This document shows positions 6,914-13,945 of a stretch of 14,062 nucleotides of DNA, piece by piece. Location of the stretch: assembly GCA_019116405.1 (NCBI GenBank), contig DXBS01000123.1, positions 1-14,062 of the forward strand. Direction: 5' to 3'. A program made the translations under genes and the position numbers. This DNA comes from Candidatus Gallimonas intestinigallinarum (lineage in GTDB: Bacteria > Bacillota_A > Clostridia > Christensenellales > Borkfalkiaceae). Below the pieces are notes generated by a model. It made no database searches. It saw nothing but the letters and a program-made list of their open reading frames with translations, and had not been told where the DNA came from. Position 1 is the stretch's first letter; each line of letters begins with the position of its first letter.

Positions 6914-9337
6914 AGCAAATTGACGGAACAGGAGGCACACCGCCTCATTACAGGGAAGTTGTCGCGCTATTTCGGCGTAATCCCGCAGGAAGCATCCCGC
7001 GAACAGATCTACAAGGCTGTCGTGATGAGCGTCAGGGATATCATGGCAGAAAAGCATCAGAAATTCCATCTTCGGACCAAGAACGCGAAAGCGAAGCGCG
7101 TCTACTATCTCTGTATGGAATTTTTGATGGGGCGTTCGCTCAAGAACAGCGTCTATAATCTCGGGATCTACGATGCGCTTTCCAATGCGCTCAAGAGCTT
7201 CCATGTGTCGCTGGAAGACCTCTACGAGGAAGAACCCGACGCGGGGCTTGGAAACGGGGGACTTGGCCGGCTTGCGGCATGCTTCCTTGACGGGCTTGCG
7301 ACGCAGAATTATCCCGCCATGGGATTTTCCATCTGCTATCAGTACGGACTCTTCAAACAGAAGATCGTGGACGGCTGGCAGATCGAAATGCCTGACGTCT
7401 GGCTTCCCGGCGGGGAATCCTGGCTCATCCAGCGCAGCGATAAGCGCTTTATCGTCCGCTTTGACGGATCGCTTGAGGAAAAGTGGACGGATCACGGCAT
7501 GGAGACCGTCTACCACAATGCGCATGAAGTTGAAGCTGTCGCATATGATATGATGGTCTCGGGCAAGGACTCCGATTCCGTCAGTACGCTCAGACTGTGG
7601 CGTGCCCGTGCCGTACAGAAATTTGATATGCAGCTCTTCTCACAGGGAAATTATGCGGAAGTCATGCGCGATGACACGGAAGCGCAGCTGCTCACCAAAG
7701 TTCTGTATCCCTCGGATAACCACTCGGAGGGAAAGTCGCTGCGCCTGCGTCAGCAATATTTCCTCGTCTCCGCTTCGCTGCAATGTATTGTCTCCGACCA
7801 CAAGCGCCGCTACGGCTCGCTTGCACTTTTGCCGCAGATGGCAGCCATCCACATCAACGATACGCATCCCGCTTTGGCGATCCCCGAGCTGATGCGCATC
7901 CTGGTGGACGAAAACTACTTCAGCTGGGAAGTTGCGTGGAATATTACGACAGCAACGTGCGCCTACACCAATCATACCGTGCTTGCCGAGGCACTTGAGA
8001 CCTGGGCCGAGGACCTCGTCGCCCGCCGTCTGCCGCGCATTCACAACATCCTGGTGGAAATCAACCGCCGATTCTGCGAGGACCTTTGGTCGCGCTTCCC
8101 CGGGAACTGGGGAAAGATTTCGCATATGGCGATCCTTGCAAACAATACCGTCCGCATGGCGAACCTGTGCGTAATGGGCTCTCACAGCGTCAACGGCGTC
8201 TCGGAGCTGCACAGCGATATCATCAAGGAGAGTATCTTCCGCGACTTCTATGAGTATTCGCCCGACAAATTCTGCAACGTCACCAACGGAATTGCCCACA
8301 GGCGCTGGCTCAATCAATCCAATCCCGAGCTCTGCGAACTGATCACCGAATGCATCGGGGACGGCTACGACAAGGATGCCTCCAAACTGGAGGACCTTCG
8401 CAAATTTGCGAACGACGAGAGCGTCTTAAAGCGCCTCGGCGAGATCAAGGCGATCAAGAAGCGCCAATTCGCCGACTATGCAAAGAAGCATCAGGGCGCG
8501 ATCATTAACCCCGATACTCTGTTTGACGTCCAGGCAAAGCGTATGCATGAATACAAACGTCAGCTTTTGAATGCGCTTCATATCATCTCGGAGTACAACG
8601 CGCTCAAAGAAAATCCCGATCTGGACGTCCAGCCCAAGACGTATATCTTCGGCGCCAAGGCGGCTGCGGGATATGAGATGGCAAAGCAGATCATCAAACT
8701 CATCTGTTTCCTTGCCGAGGATATCAAAAAGAATCCCAAGATCAACGAAAAGCTCAACGTCGTGTACATGGAGAATTATAACGTCACGATGTCTGAAGCG
8801 CTCATGCCCGCCAGCGAGATCTCCGAACAGATCTCTCTTGCCGGAAAAGAGGCGTCCGGAACGGGTAACATGAAGTTTATGATCAACGGTGCACTGACCA
8901 TAGGTACGCTGGACGGCGCAAATGTCGAAATGGCACAGCGCGTCGGCGACGAGAATATCTTTATCTTTGGTCTGACCGCAGAGGAGGTCAACGAAATCTG
9001 GGCAAGAGGCTACAATTCCAGCGTCTATTACAATCGGGATACGGGGCTCAGAAAGATCATAGAATCGCTGATCATCGGGTTCAACGGCACGTCGTTCGGC
9101 GATATTGCGAATTATCTGCTGCGCAATGCGCCCGTTGCCGATCCCTACATGTGCCTTGCGGATTTTGAGTCCTATTGCACCACTCAGAACAGGATGACAA
9201 ACCTGTATCGCAATGATGCACTTGCGTGGAATCGTAAGTCACTGATGAACATTGCAGCGGCGGGCTATTTCTCTGCCGACAGAAGCATCCGCGATTACGC
9301 AAACAATATCTGGAATCTCAAACCGCTCAATAAATAA
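6911..9337 (+). CDS. glgP: Glycogen/alpha-glucan phosphorylase (GT35)
   Basis: Releases glucose-1-phosphate from the non-reducing ends of glycogen using phosphate and the cofactor pyridoxal phosphate. The 808-residue length is normal for the bacterial enzyme. Landmarks in order are YYLCMEFLMGRSL (N-terminal domain), EPDAGLGNGGLGRLAACFLD (the active-site Gly loop), INDTHPALAIPELMR, AYTNHTVLAEALE, RMANLCVMGSHSVNGVS, NVTNGIAHRRWL, QAKRMHEYKRQLLN and EASGTGNMKFMINGALTIGT. Lys655 in GNMK carries the pyridoxal phosphate. No regulatory N-terminal extension of the eukaryotic type is present. It follows glgA by 145 bases that include a terminator-like hairpin, and it precedes the GH13 hydrolase by 44 bases, so the two degradative genes probably form their own expression group inside the locus. 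Confidence 0.97.
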   Translation: MSKLTEQEAHRLITGKLSRYFGVIPQEASREQIYKAVVMSVRDIMAEKHQKFHLRTKNAKAKRVYYLCMEFLMGRSLKNSVYNLGIYDALSNALKSFHVSLEDLYEEEPDAGLGNGGLGRLAACFLDGLATQNYPAMGFSICYQYGLFKQKIVDGWQIEMPDVWLPGGESWLIQRSDKRFIVRFDGSLEEKWTDHGMETVYHNAHEVEAVAYDMMVSGKDSDSVSTLRLWRARAVQKFDMQLFSQGNYAEVMRDDTEAQLLTKVLYPSDNHSEGKSLRLRQQYFLVSASLQCIVSDHKRRYGSLALLPQMAAIHINDTHPALAIPELMRILVDENYFSWEVAWNITTATCAYTNHTVLAEALETWAEDLVARRLPRIHNILVEINRRFCEDLWSRFPGNWGKISHMAILANNTVRMANLCVMGSHSVNGVSELHSDIIKESIFRDFYEYSPDKFCNVTNGIAHRRWLNQSNPELCELITECIGDGYDKDASKLEDLRKFANDESVLKRLGEIKAIKKRQFADYAKKHQGAIINPDTLFDVQAKRMHEYKRQLLNALHIISEYNALKENPDLDVQPKTYIFGAKAAAGYEMAKQIIKLICFLAEDIKKNPKINEKLNVVYMENYNVTMSEALMPASEISEQISLAGKEASGTGNMKFMINGALTIGTLDGANVEMAQRVGDENIFIFGLTAEEVNEIWARGYNSSVYYNRDTGLRKIIESLIIGFNGTSFGDIANYLLRNAPVADPYMCLADFESYCTTQNRMTNLYRNDALAWNRKSLMNIAAAGYFSADRSIRDYANNIWNLKPLNK

Positions 9338-9381
9338 GCCGGTGTTCCGCGCACCCGCGCCGATCACACAAAGAGAAGCAT

Positions 9382-11211
9382 ATGCAATTTTACTATAATC
9401 CGCTGGATCGAGCCTGCAAGAGCTATACGGGCGCTTTTCCGACCGATACCGCCGTGACTTTCCGCATTTTGTGGAAAGGCGACGGCGCCATGCCCGACCA
9501 TCTCGATGCAAGGCTCGTTCTCAGTCGGGATGGTGAGGAACGGAAGCCAATCTCCATGGACAGACAGTCTTACGGCTACTCTGTGACACTTCGTTTTCAC
9601 CAAACAGGACTCTACTTCTACTATTTTCGCATCGGAGACGATTACTTTGGCTGCGGTGCGCTGCGGCGCGGCAGTTTTATGCCGCTTAAAAATCTTGTCA
9701 GTTGGCAGATCACCGTCTACGATAAGCTGTACCATACGCCCGATTGGATGAAGGGCGGCGTGATGTACCAGATCTTCCCTGATCGGTTTTACAAGGTCGG
9801 AGAGCGTCCCGTCAGAGAAGGAAAATTTTTACGCTCTGATTGGGGCGGGCTTCCGAAGTATCGTCCCAATGAGTTCGGAAAAGTCCTAAATAACGATTTC
9901 TTTGGCGGTAATCTTGCAGGTATCACGGAAAAGCTTGACTATCTGAGAGGCTTAGGCGTTACCATCATCTATCTCAATCCGATCTTTGAGGCATATTCCA
10001 ATCATCGGTACGACACGGGCGATTATATGAAGATCGATCCGCTCTTAGGGGATAACGAAGATCTTGATAAGTTGGTTTCCGAGGCCGGAAAGCGCGGCAT
10101 CCGCATCGTCCTTGATGCAGTATTTAACCATACCGGGAGCGACAGCCGGTATTTTAACCGCTACGGAACATATGACAGCGTTGGCGCCTATCAGTCGCCC
10201 TATTCTCCGTATTATGACTGGTACACCTTCCAGAACTATCCGGACGTGTATGACAGCTGGTGGGGCATCGACACGCTCCCGGCAGTCAATGAATCGTCGC
10301 CGTCCTATCAGGAATTTATCTTCGGAGAAAACGGCGTCCTGAAAACGTGGCTCAGGCACGGCGTTGGCGGATATCGGCTGGACGTTGCAGATGAACTCCC
10401 CGATTTCTTCCTGGAAAAATTGCGTGCCGCTGTCAAAACGTACGATGACGATGCCGTGATCATCGGTGAAGTCTGGGAAGATGCCTCCAACAAAATCGCC
10501 TACAGTCAGCGCAGGAAATACTTGCAGGGTCACGAGCTTGACAGCGTCATGAACTACCCGCTCAAAGATGCAATCATCAGCTTTGTTCTCTCGGGCAATA
10601 CGCAGCAGCTGCGCGAGACGATCAGCATGCTCATCGATCACTATCACAAGCAGACACTGGATGTTTTAATGAACATTCTCGGCACACATGATACGGCGCG
10701 CATCCTGTCCGTGCTCAGCGGAAAAACGTGCAGCAACAAGGATGAGATGGCAGTTGCTTTTCTTTCTGAACGCGAGAAAGCGGCAGCAAAGCAAAAGCTG
10801 ATGATGGCGGCTGTCCTGCAATTTACCTTGCCCGGCGTTCCATGCATTTATTATGGCGACGAAAACGGTATGGAAGGCTATAGCGATCCGTTCTGCCGCA
10901 GATGCTTTGATTGGGTCAACACGGACGAAGAGCTAACCGCTTTCTATCGCAAACTCGGAGCTTTGCGACACAACCACAAAGTTTTTATTGATGGAACATA
11001 CAAGGAAATTTTCGGTGACAGCTGCTGCCTGGTGTATTCCCGACAAAATGATCATCCGGAAGATACTGTCTATATTTATGTCAACAATTCTTTTGCGTCC
11101 TACAACATGAAGTTTGAAGGAACATTCGTCGATCTTCTCTCAGGAAAACACATCACGGGAACCCTGACATGCGGCGCAAAATCCTATGGAATTTTGGCAA
11201 GAGTTCAATAG
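9382..11211 (+). CDS. Cytoplasmic GH13 alpha-glucan hydrolase (neopullulanase/alpha-amylase type)
   Basis: Hydrolyses alpha-1,4 (possibly also alpha-1,6) glucan bonds. Residues about 1-115 form a beta-rich, CBM34-like domain (YYNPLDRACKSYTGAFPTDT...) before GVMYQIFPDRFYKVG, where the (beta/alpha)8 barrel begins. Barrel motifs are DAVFNH, YRLDVADEL with nucleophile Asp334, IIGEVWED with acid/base Glu363, and LGTHDTARIL with Asp437. PCIYYGDENGMEG follows, and a short C-terminal beta domain ends in KSYGILARVQ. There is no signal peptide or membrane segment, so it works inside the cell. It is the last gene of the glycogen locus and is placed directly after the phosphorylase, suggesting a role on glycogen limit dextrins or imported maltodextrins. 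No isoamylase-type GlgX is visible here, so this enzyme may supply the debranching step; that is inference. Exact substrate cannot be read from sequence. A weak AAGAGAAG precedes the ATG. Confidence 0.9.
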   Translation: MQFYYNPLDRACKSYTGAFPTDTAVTFRILWKGDGAMPDHLDARLVLSRDGEERKPISMDRQSYGYSVTLRFHQTGLYFYYFRIGDDYFGCGALRRGSFMPLKNLVSWQITVYDKLYHTPDWMKGGVMYQIFPDRFYKVGERPVREGKFLRSDWGGLPKYRPNEFGKVLNNDFFGGNLAGITEKLDYLRGLGVTIIYLNPIFEAYSNHRYDTGDYMKIDPLLGDNEDLDKLVSEAGKRGIRIVLDAVFNHTGSDSRYFNRYGTYDSVGAYQSPYSPYYDWYTFQNYPDVYDSWWGIDTLPAVNESSPSYQEFIFGENGVLKTWLRHGVGGYRLDVADELPDFFLEKLRAAVKTYDDDAVIIGEVWEDASNKIAYSQRRKYLQGHELDSVMNYPLKDAIISFVLSGNTQQLRETISMLIDHYHKQTLDVLMNILGTHDTARILSVLSGKTCSNKDEMAVAFLSEREKAAAKQKLMMAAVLQFTLPGVPCIYYGDENGMEGYSDPFCRRCFDWVNTDEELTAFYRKLGALRHNHKVFIDGTYKEIFGDSCCLVYSRQNDHPEDTVYIYVNNSFASYNMKFEGTFVDLLSGKHITGTLTCGAKSYGILARVQ

Positions 11212-11244
11212 TATGTCTGACATAGTATTTAAATAATGACATAC
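11211..11244 (+). repeat. Nested palindromes right after the GH13 stop codon
   Basis: GTATGTC (11211-11217) is complementary to GACATAC (11238-11244). Inside lie TATGTC-T-GACATA (11212-11224) and the palindrome TATTTAAATA. Alternative pairings are possible, and TGACATA occurs twice as a direct repeat. It sits between the stop codon and the terminator. It could be a 3'-end RNA structure or a protein binding site; nothing decides between these. Confidence 0.45.
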
Positions 11245-11248
11245 CAAC

Positions 11249-11280
11249 AAGGCGACTGTATCGGTCGCCTTTTCTTTCTT
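11249..11280 (+). terminator. Intrinsic terminator closing the glycogen locus
   Basis: A perfect 8-bp stem AAGGCGAC/GTCGCCTT (11249-11256 with 11264-11271) with a 7-base loop is followed by TTCTTTCTT. It ends transcription of the GH13 gene. Confidence 0.9.
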
Positions 11281-11428
11281 AAAAGTAAATTAACTTGCAC
11301 GCTGAAACGATTTCTAAGCGAATTTATATCAAAGTTAAGGCAAACCCCTGACGAATTTTACATTTCTATTTCTGTGTATGCTCTCAGCTGAAATGCAACA
11401 TTTAAAGCCGCTAATGTCGTAAAACGAT

Positions 11429-11458
11429 ATAAAATTGATATGAATAAAATTGATATGA
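11429..11458 (+). repeat. Perfect 15-bp tandem duplication
   Basis: ATAAAATTGATATGA occurs twice with no base between the copies (11429-11443 and 11444-11458). Each copy holds a TTGATA, but no -10 box lies at a usable distance, so it is not read as a promoter. Possible roles are a repeated protein binding site or a simple slippage duplication. Confidence 0.9.
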
Positions 11459-11489
11459 CTGCGTATTATACCCCTTTTTTGACCTTATC

Positions 11490-11517
11490 TATTCGTAAAA
11501 GCTGTGTTTTGCGAATA
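11490..11517. repeat. 28-bp dyad, 11-6-11 geometry: putative Xer/dif-like recombination site
   Basis: The left arm TATTCGTAAAA (11490-11500) and right arm TTTTGCGAATA (11507-11517) are inverted copies that differ at one position (T versus C when aligned). They flank the 6-base centre GCTGTG. Two 11-bp inverted arms around a 6-bp centre is the architecture of classical XerCD dif sites. The site lies 140 bases before a tyrosine recombinase gene, comparable to the difSL site found just upstream of xerS in streptococci. The bases do not match the usual Bacillota dif consensus. Alternatives are a repressor operator or an RNA hairpin. Confidence 0.45.
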
Positions 11518-11599
11518 ATTATCTTAGTTCCCCTCGGCGACGGCAGTTCTTTCCTTTTATAGTCGTTGTTGTTTTACAATCCATTTTCAGCAAATATTG

Positions 11600-11622
11600 T
11601 ATTGCAAAAACTATTCGTAAAA
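11600..11622 (+). repeat. Two further arm-like repeats abutting the recombinase -35 box
   Basis: TATTGCAAAAA (11600-11610) and TATTCGTAAAA (11612-11622) lie in direct orientation with one base between them. The second is identical to the left arm of the 28-bp dyad; including the preceding C, the exact match is 12 bases (11489-11500 and 11611-11622). It ends exactly where the -35 hexamer starts. A protein binding these arms would touch RNA polymerase, so autoregulation is plausible but unproven. Confidence 0.5.
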
Positions 11623-11651
11623 TTGACGTATCACCTCTTTTGTGGTATAAT
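11623..11651 (+). promoter_or_regulatory. Promoter of the recombinase gene, predicted leaderless start
   Basis: TTGACG (11623-11628) and a consensus TATAAT (11646-11651) are separated by 17 bases. The usual 6-base gap after the -10 box puts the transcription start at 11658, the A of the recombinase ATG. No Shine-Dalgarno sequence fits between promoter and start codon, so the message is probably leaderless. Confidence 0.82.
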
Positions 11652-11657
11652 GTTTGT

Positions 11658-12731
11658 ATGGCAAGAATTAAGTCCGACGGCTCCGATTACTACCAGGAGC
11701 GCAACATAAAAAATCTTGATAAAATCGATGCCTTGCTTTTGGAGCTTCCTCCGTTCTGCGAGGATTTTCTCCGCGGCGTGGAAACCCGTACAAGTACATT
11801 GACACGTCTGAATTATGTCTATGACCTGCGCATCTTTTTCGACTTTTTATCCAATCGGAAATACCGCGGTTTCAAGGCAGTTCAGGATATCACGCTGGAA
11901 GATCTGGAGCAGGTCACGGATACCGACCTTGAGATTTTTTTGAGTTATCTTTCCAATTACAAATTTCATAACAAGCGCCTGTCCTGCAATGAGCGCGCAA
12001 AGGCTCGCAAGCTCTCCACTGTGCGCTCCATGTTCAAGTACTTTTTTAACAAGGGACTCATTGAAGTCAACCACTCCACCAAAGTCGCCACCCCGAAGCT
12101 GCATGAAAAAGAGATCATCCGTCTGGAGGGTGACGAGATCTCCTCTATTCTCGATACCGCCGAATGCGGAAACGGTCTTTCCAAGCATGCTGCCGGGTAT
12201 CATGAAAAGACGAAGATCCGCGACTGTGCGATTCTGACGCTCTTCCTAGGTACGGGCATTCGTATTTCAGAGCTGGTCGGATTGAATAATGAGAGCATTA
12301 ATTTTTCCAACAATTCCTTTGTTGTGACGCGCAAGGGCGGGAATCAGGCGATCTTGTATTTTTCTGAGGAAGTCGGCGACGCGCTTGCCGCATATCTTGC
12401 CCAAAAGGAGAACGATCCGCGCGTTCCGTCGGAAGAGCACGCCCTCTTTTTATCTCTGCAATATCGCCGCATTACTGTGCGTGCGGTTGAAAATCTCGTC
12501 AAAAAGTACGCGAAAATCGTGACACCGCTCAAAAAAATTACACCGCATAAATTGCGTTCGACCTACGGCACGGCGCTCTACCGCGAAACGGGCGACATCT
12601 ATATCGTTGCAGATGTCCTTGGTCACCGCGATGTCAACACGACCAGAAAGCACTATGCGGCGATCACGGAGGATCACCGCCGCTCGGTGGCAGACGCCGT
12701 CAAACTGCACAAGCAGGAGGATGATCAATGA
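11658..12731 (+). CDS. Tyrosine recombinase, XerS-like single-recombinase type
   Basis: Site-specific DNA strand exchange enzyme of 357 residues. The N-terminal SAM-like core-binding domain (about 25-140; ELPPFCEDFLRG, TLTRLNYVYDLRIFFDFL) precedes the catalytic domain. That domain has Arg202 in LGTGIRISELVGLN, the beta-hairpin Lys in VVTRKGGN, His297 and Arg300 in TPHKLRSTYGT, His323 in LGHRDVNTTRKHY and nucleophile Tyr333, a full set. The length, the SNR/HEKTKIRDCAI-like insertion before the Arg box and the ALFLSLQYRRITVRAVENLVKKY segment recall streptococcal XerS rather than the shorter (about 300 residue) XerC/XerD. ATG 11658 is chosen over the in-frame TTG at 11640 because the latter lies inside the promoter. 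It overlaps hflX by four bases. A housekeeping chromosome-dimer resolvase is the favoured reading; an element integrase is possible but no other element genes are nearby. Confidence 0.85.
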   Translation: MARIKSDGSDYYQERNIKNLDKIDALLLELPPFCEDFLRGVETRTSTLTRLNYVYDLRIFFDFLSNRKYRGFKAVQDITLEDLEQVTDTDLEIFLSYLSNYKFHNKRLSCNERAKARKLSTVRSMFKYFFNKGLIEVNHSTKVATPKLHEKEIIRLEGDEISSILDTAECGNGLSKHAAGYHEKTKIRDCAILTLFLGTGIRISELVGLNNESINFSNNSFVVTRKGGNQAILYFSEEVGDALAAYLAQKENDPRVPSEEHALFLSLQYRRITVRAVENLVKKYAKIVTPLKKITPHKLRSTYGTALYRETGDIYIVADVLGHRDVNTTRKHYAAITEDHRRSVADAVKLHKQEDDQ

Positions 12732-13936
12732 CGGAAAAAGTCTATGTTGTTCAGCCGCTTCTAGGTGTCGGCAAGGATGAAGTACTATACAGTGAGGCGA
12801 TCGCGCTGATTGAGAGCGCGGGTGCAGCGTACGCGGGGACGATGCAGGTCAGGATCCGCGAGATCAATCCCGCGACCTTCCTTGGCGAAGGAAAAGTTGA
12901 GGAACTGCGCGAGCGCATCGAAGGGCTTGATCTGACCGTCCTGTTCAACGGCACGCTCTCCCCTTCCCAGACCGTCAACCTCTCCGAGGCGCTCGGCGGC
13001 GCCAAGGTCATCGACCGTACGACGCTCATTCTTGATATCTTTGCCCTGCGCGCGCAGAGCAGCGAAGGCAAATTACAGGTTGAACTCGCGCAGCTCAAAT
13101 ACCTGTATCCGCGCCTGAAGGGCAAGGGAAGCGCCCTTTCCCGTCTCGGGGGCGGCATCGGTACGCGCGGCCCGGGCGAAACGCAACTGGAGACGGACCG
13201 CCGTCACATTCGCATGCGTATCCGTTTCCTCGAAGAAAAGCTCGAAAAAATGCAGCTTCGGCGCGGGCTATTGACCCAGCGCAGACAAAAGGACGGCGTC
13301 CGGTCAGTCGCACTGGTTGGCTACACCAATACGGGAAAATCGACGCTTCTGAATGCACTGACGGGCGCGGACGTCCTCGTTAAAGACGCGCTCTTCGCGA
13401 CGCTCGACCCAACTTCCAGGGTCTTCATGATCGACGATATGGAGTTCCTCCTGACCGATACCGTCGGATTTTTGCAGGATCTTCCCCATCATCTGATCGA
13501 CGCCTTCAAGTCTACGCTGGAGAGCGCGCTGCACTGTGACCTCGCGCTCATCGTCTGCGACGCATGCGGCGACTATCAGACGCAGCTTACTACGACGCTC
13601 ACAACATTGCAGGACATGAACTTTTCCTCCCCCTATCTGATCGTCATGAACAAATGCGACCTGCTCCCCGAGGAAGCACATCTTCCGCACGACTGCGTCA
13701 TGATCTCCGCTAAAACGGGAATGGGGCTGGACCAATTAAAGCGTCGCATCTTTCAGAAGCTGCAAGCGCGCTATGTGCGCGCTAAGCTGTTTGTACCCTA
13801 TGCGGATTCCGCTAAATACGCCGCGCTTCGCGCTCTCGTATCGGAAAAGAGTGTCGAATATACAGAGCAGGGCACGGAATTGGAAGTCATCATTCCAACA
13901 GAACACGCCGCAAAATTTCAATCATTTATCAAATGA
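12728..13936 (+). CDS. hflX: Ribosome-associated GTPase HflX
   Basis: GTPase of the Obg-HflX group that binds the 50S subunit and splits stalled or idle 70S ribosomes under stress. Residues 1 to about 180 form the HflX N-domain with LFNGTLSPSQTVNLSEALG, VIDRTTLILDIFALRAQSSEGKLQVELAQLKYL (read as two adjacent blocks) and the hallmark GGGIGTRGPGETQLETDRR, then a helical coiled segment. The G domain has the P-loop GYTNTGKS (198-205), DTVGF (244-248), NKCD (308-311) and SAKTG as G5. A short C-terminal domain ends at residue 402, a usual length for the family, so the IS element that follows has not obviously cut it. AGGAGG lies seven bases before the ATG, and the ATG overlaps the recombinase stop (ATGA), so the two are translationally coupled. 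The only promoter seen is that of the recombinase. Confidence 0.96.
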   Translation: MTEKVYVVQPLLGVGKDEVLYSEAIALIESAGAAYAGTMQVRIREINPATFLGEGKVEELRERIEGLDLTVLFNGTLSPSQTVNLSEALGGAKVIDRTTLILDIFALRAQSSEGKLQVELAQLKYLYPRLKGKGSALSRLGGGIGTRGPGETQLETDRRHIRMRIRFLEEKLEKMQLRRGLLTQRRQKDGVRSVALVGYTNTGKSTLLNALTGADVLVKDALFATLDPTSRVFMIDDMEFLLTDTVGFLQDLPHHLIDAFKSTLESALHCDLALIVCDACGDYQTQLTTTLTTLQDMNFSSPYLIVMNKCDLLPEEAHLPHDCVMISAKTGMGLDQLKRRIFQKLQARYVRAKLFVPYADSAKYAALRALVSEKSVEYTEQGTELEVIIPTEHAAKFQSFIK

Positions 13937-13945
13937 ATTGTCAAA

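Larger units (their letters stand above)
11281..11657. other. Structured AT-rich intergenic region upstream of the recombinase
   Basis: About 375 bases without a credible gene; the longest open stretches are very short and lack ribosome sites. The base composition is clearly more A/T-rich than in the flanking genes. Within it are a short palindrome TCGT-AAA-ACGA (11417-11427), a 15-bp tandem repeat (11429-11458), a 28-bp dyad (11490-11517), repeated TATTCGTAAAA-like arms and the recombinase promoter. Each is listed separately where it can be supported. The remaining stretch 11281-11416 shows nothing I recognise. Confidence 0.75.

Noticed and set aside
6826..7158. 110-codon + strand frame overlapping the glgP start
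   Set aside because: Out of frame with glgP, no domain, and its residues are a shifted reading of glgP; the true gene starts at 6911.
11381..11425. Short open frame (14 codons from an ATG) in the recombinase upstream region
   Set aside because: No ribosome binding site and no sign of coding; it would also end in the palindrome at 11417-11427.
11429..11458. Tandem repeat considered as a CRISPR remnant or plasmid iteron
   Set aside because: Two directly adjacent 15-mers without spacers, cas genes or replication genes do not support either reading.
11640..11657. In-frame TTG start six codons upstream of the recombinase ATG
   Set aside because: It falls inside the promoter, upstream of the predicted transcription start, and has no ribosome site.
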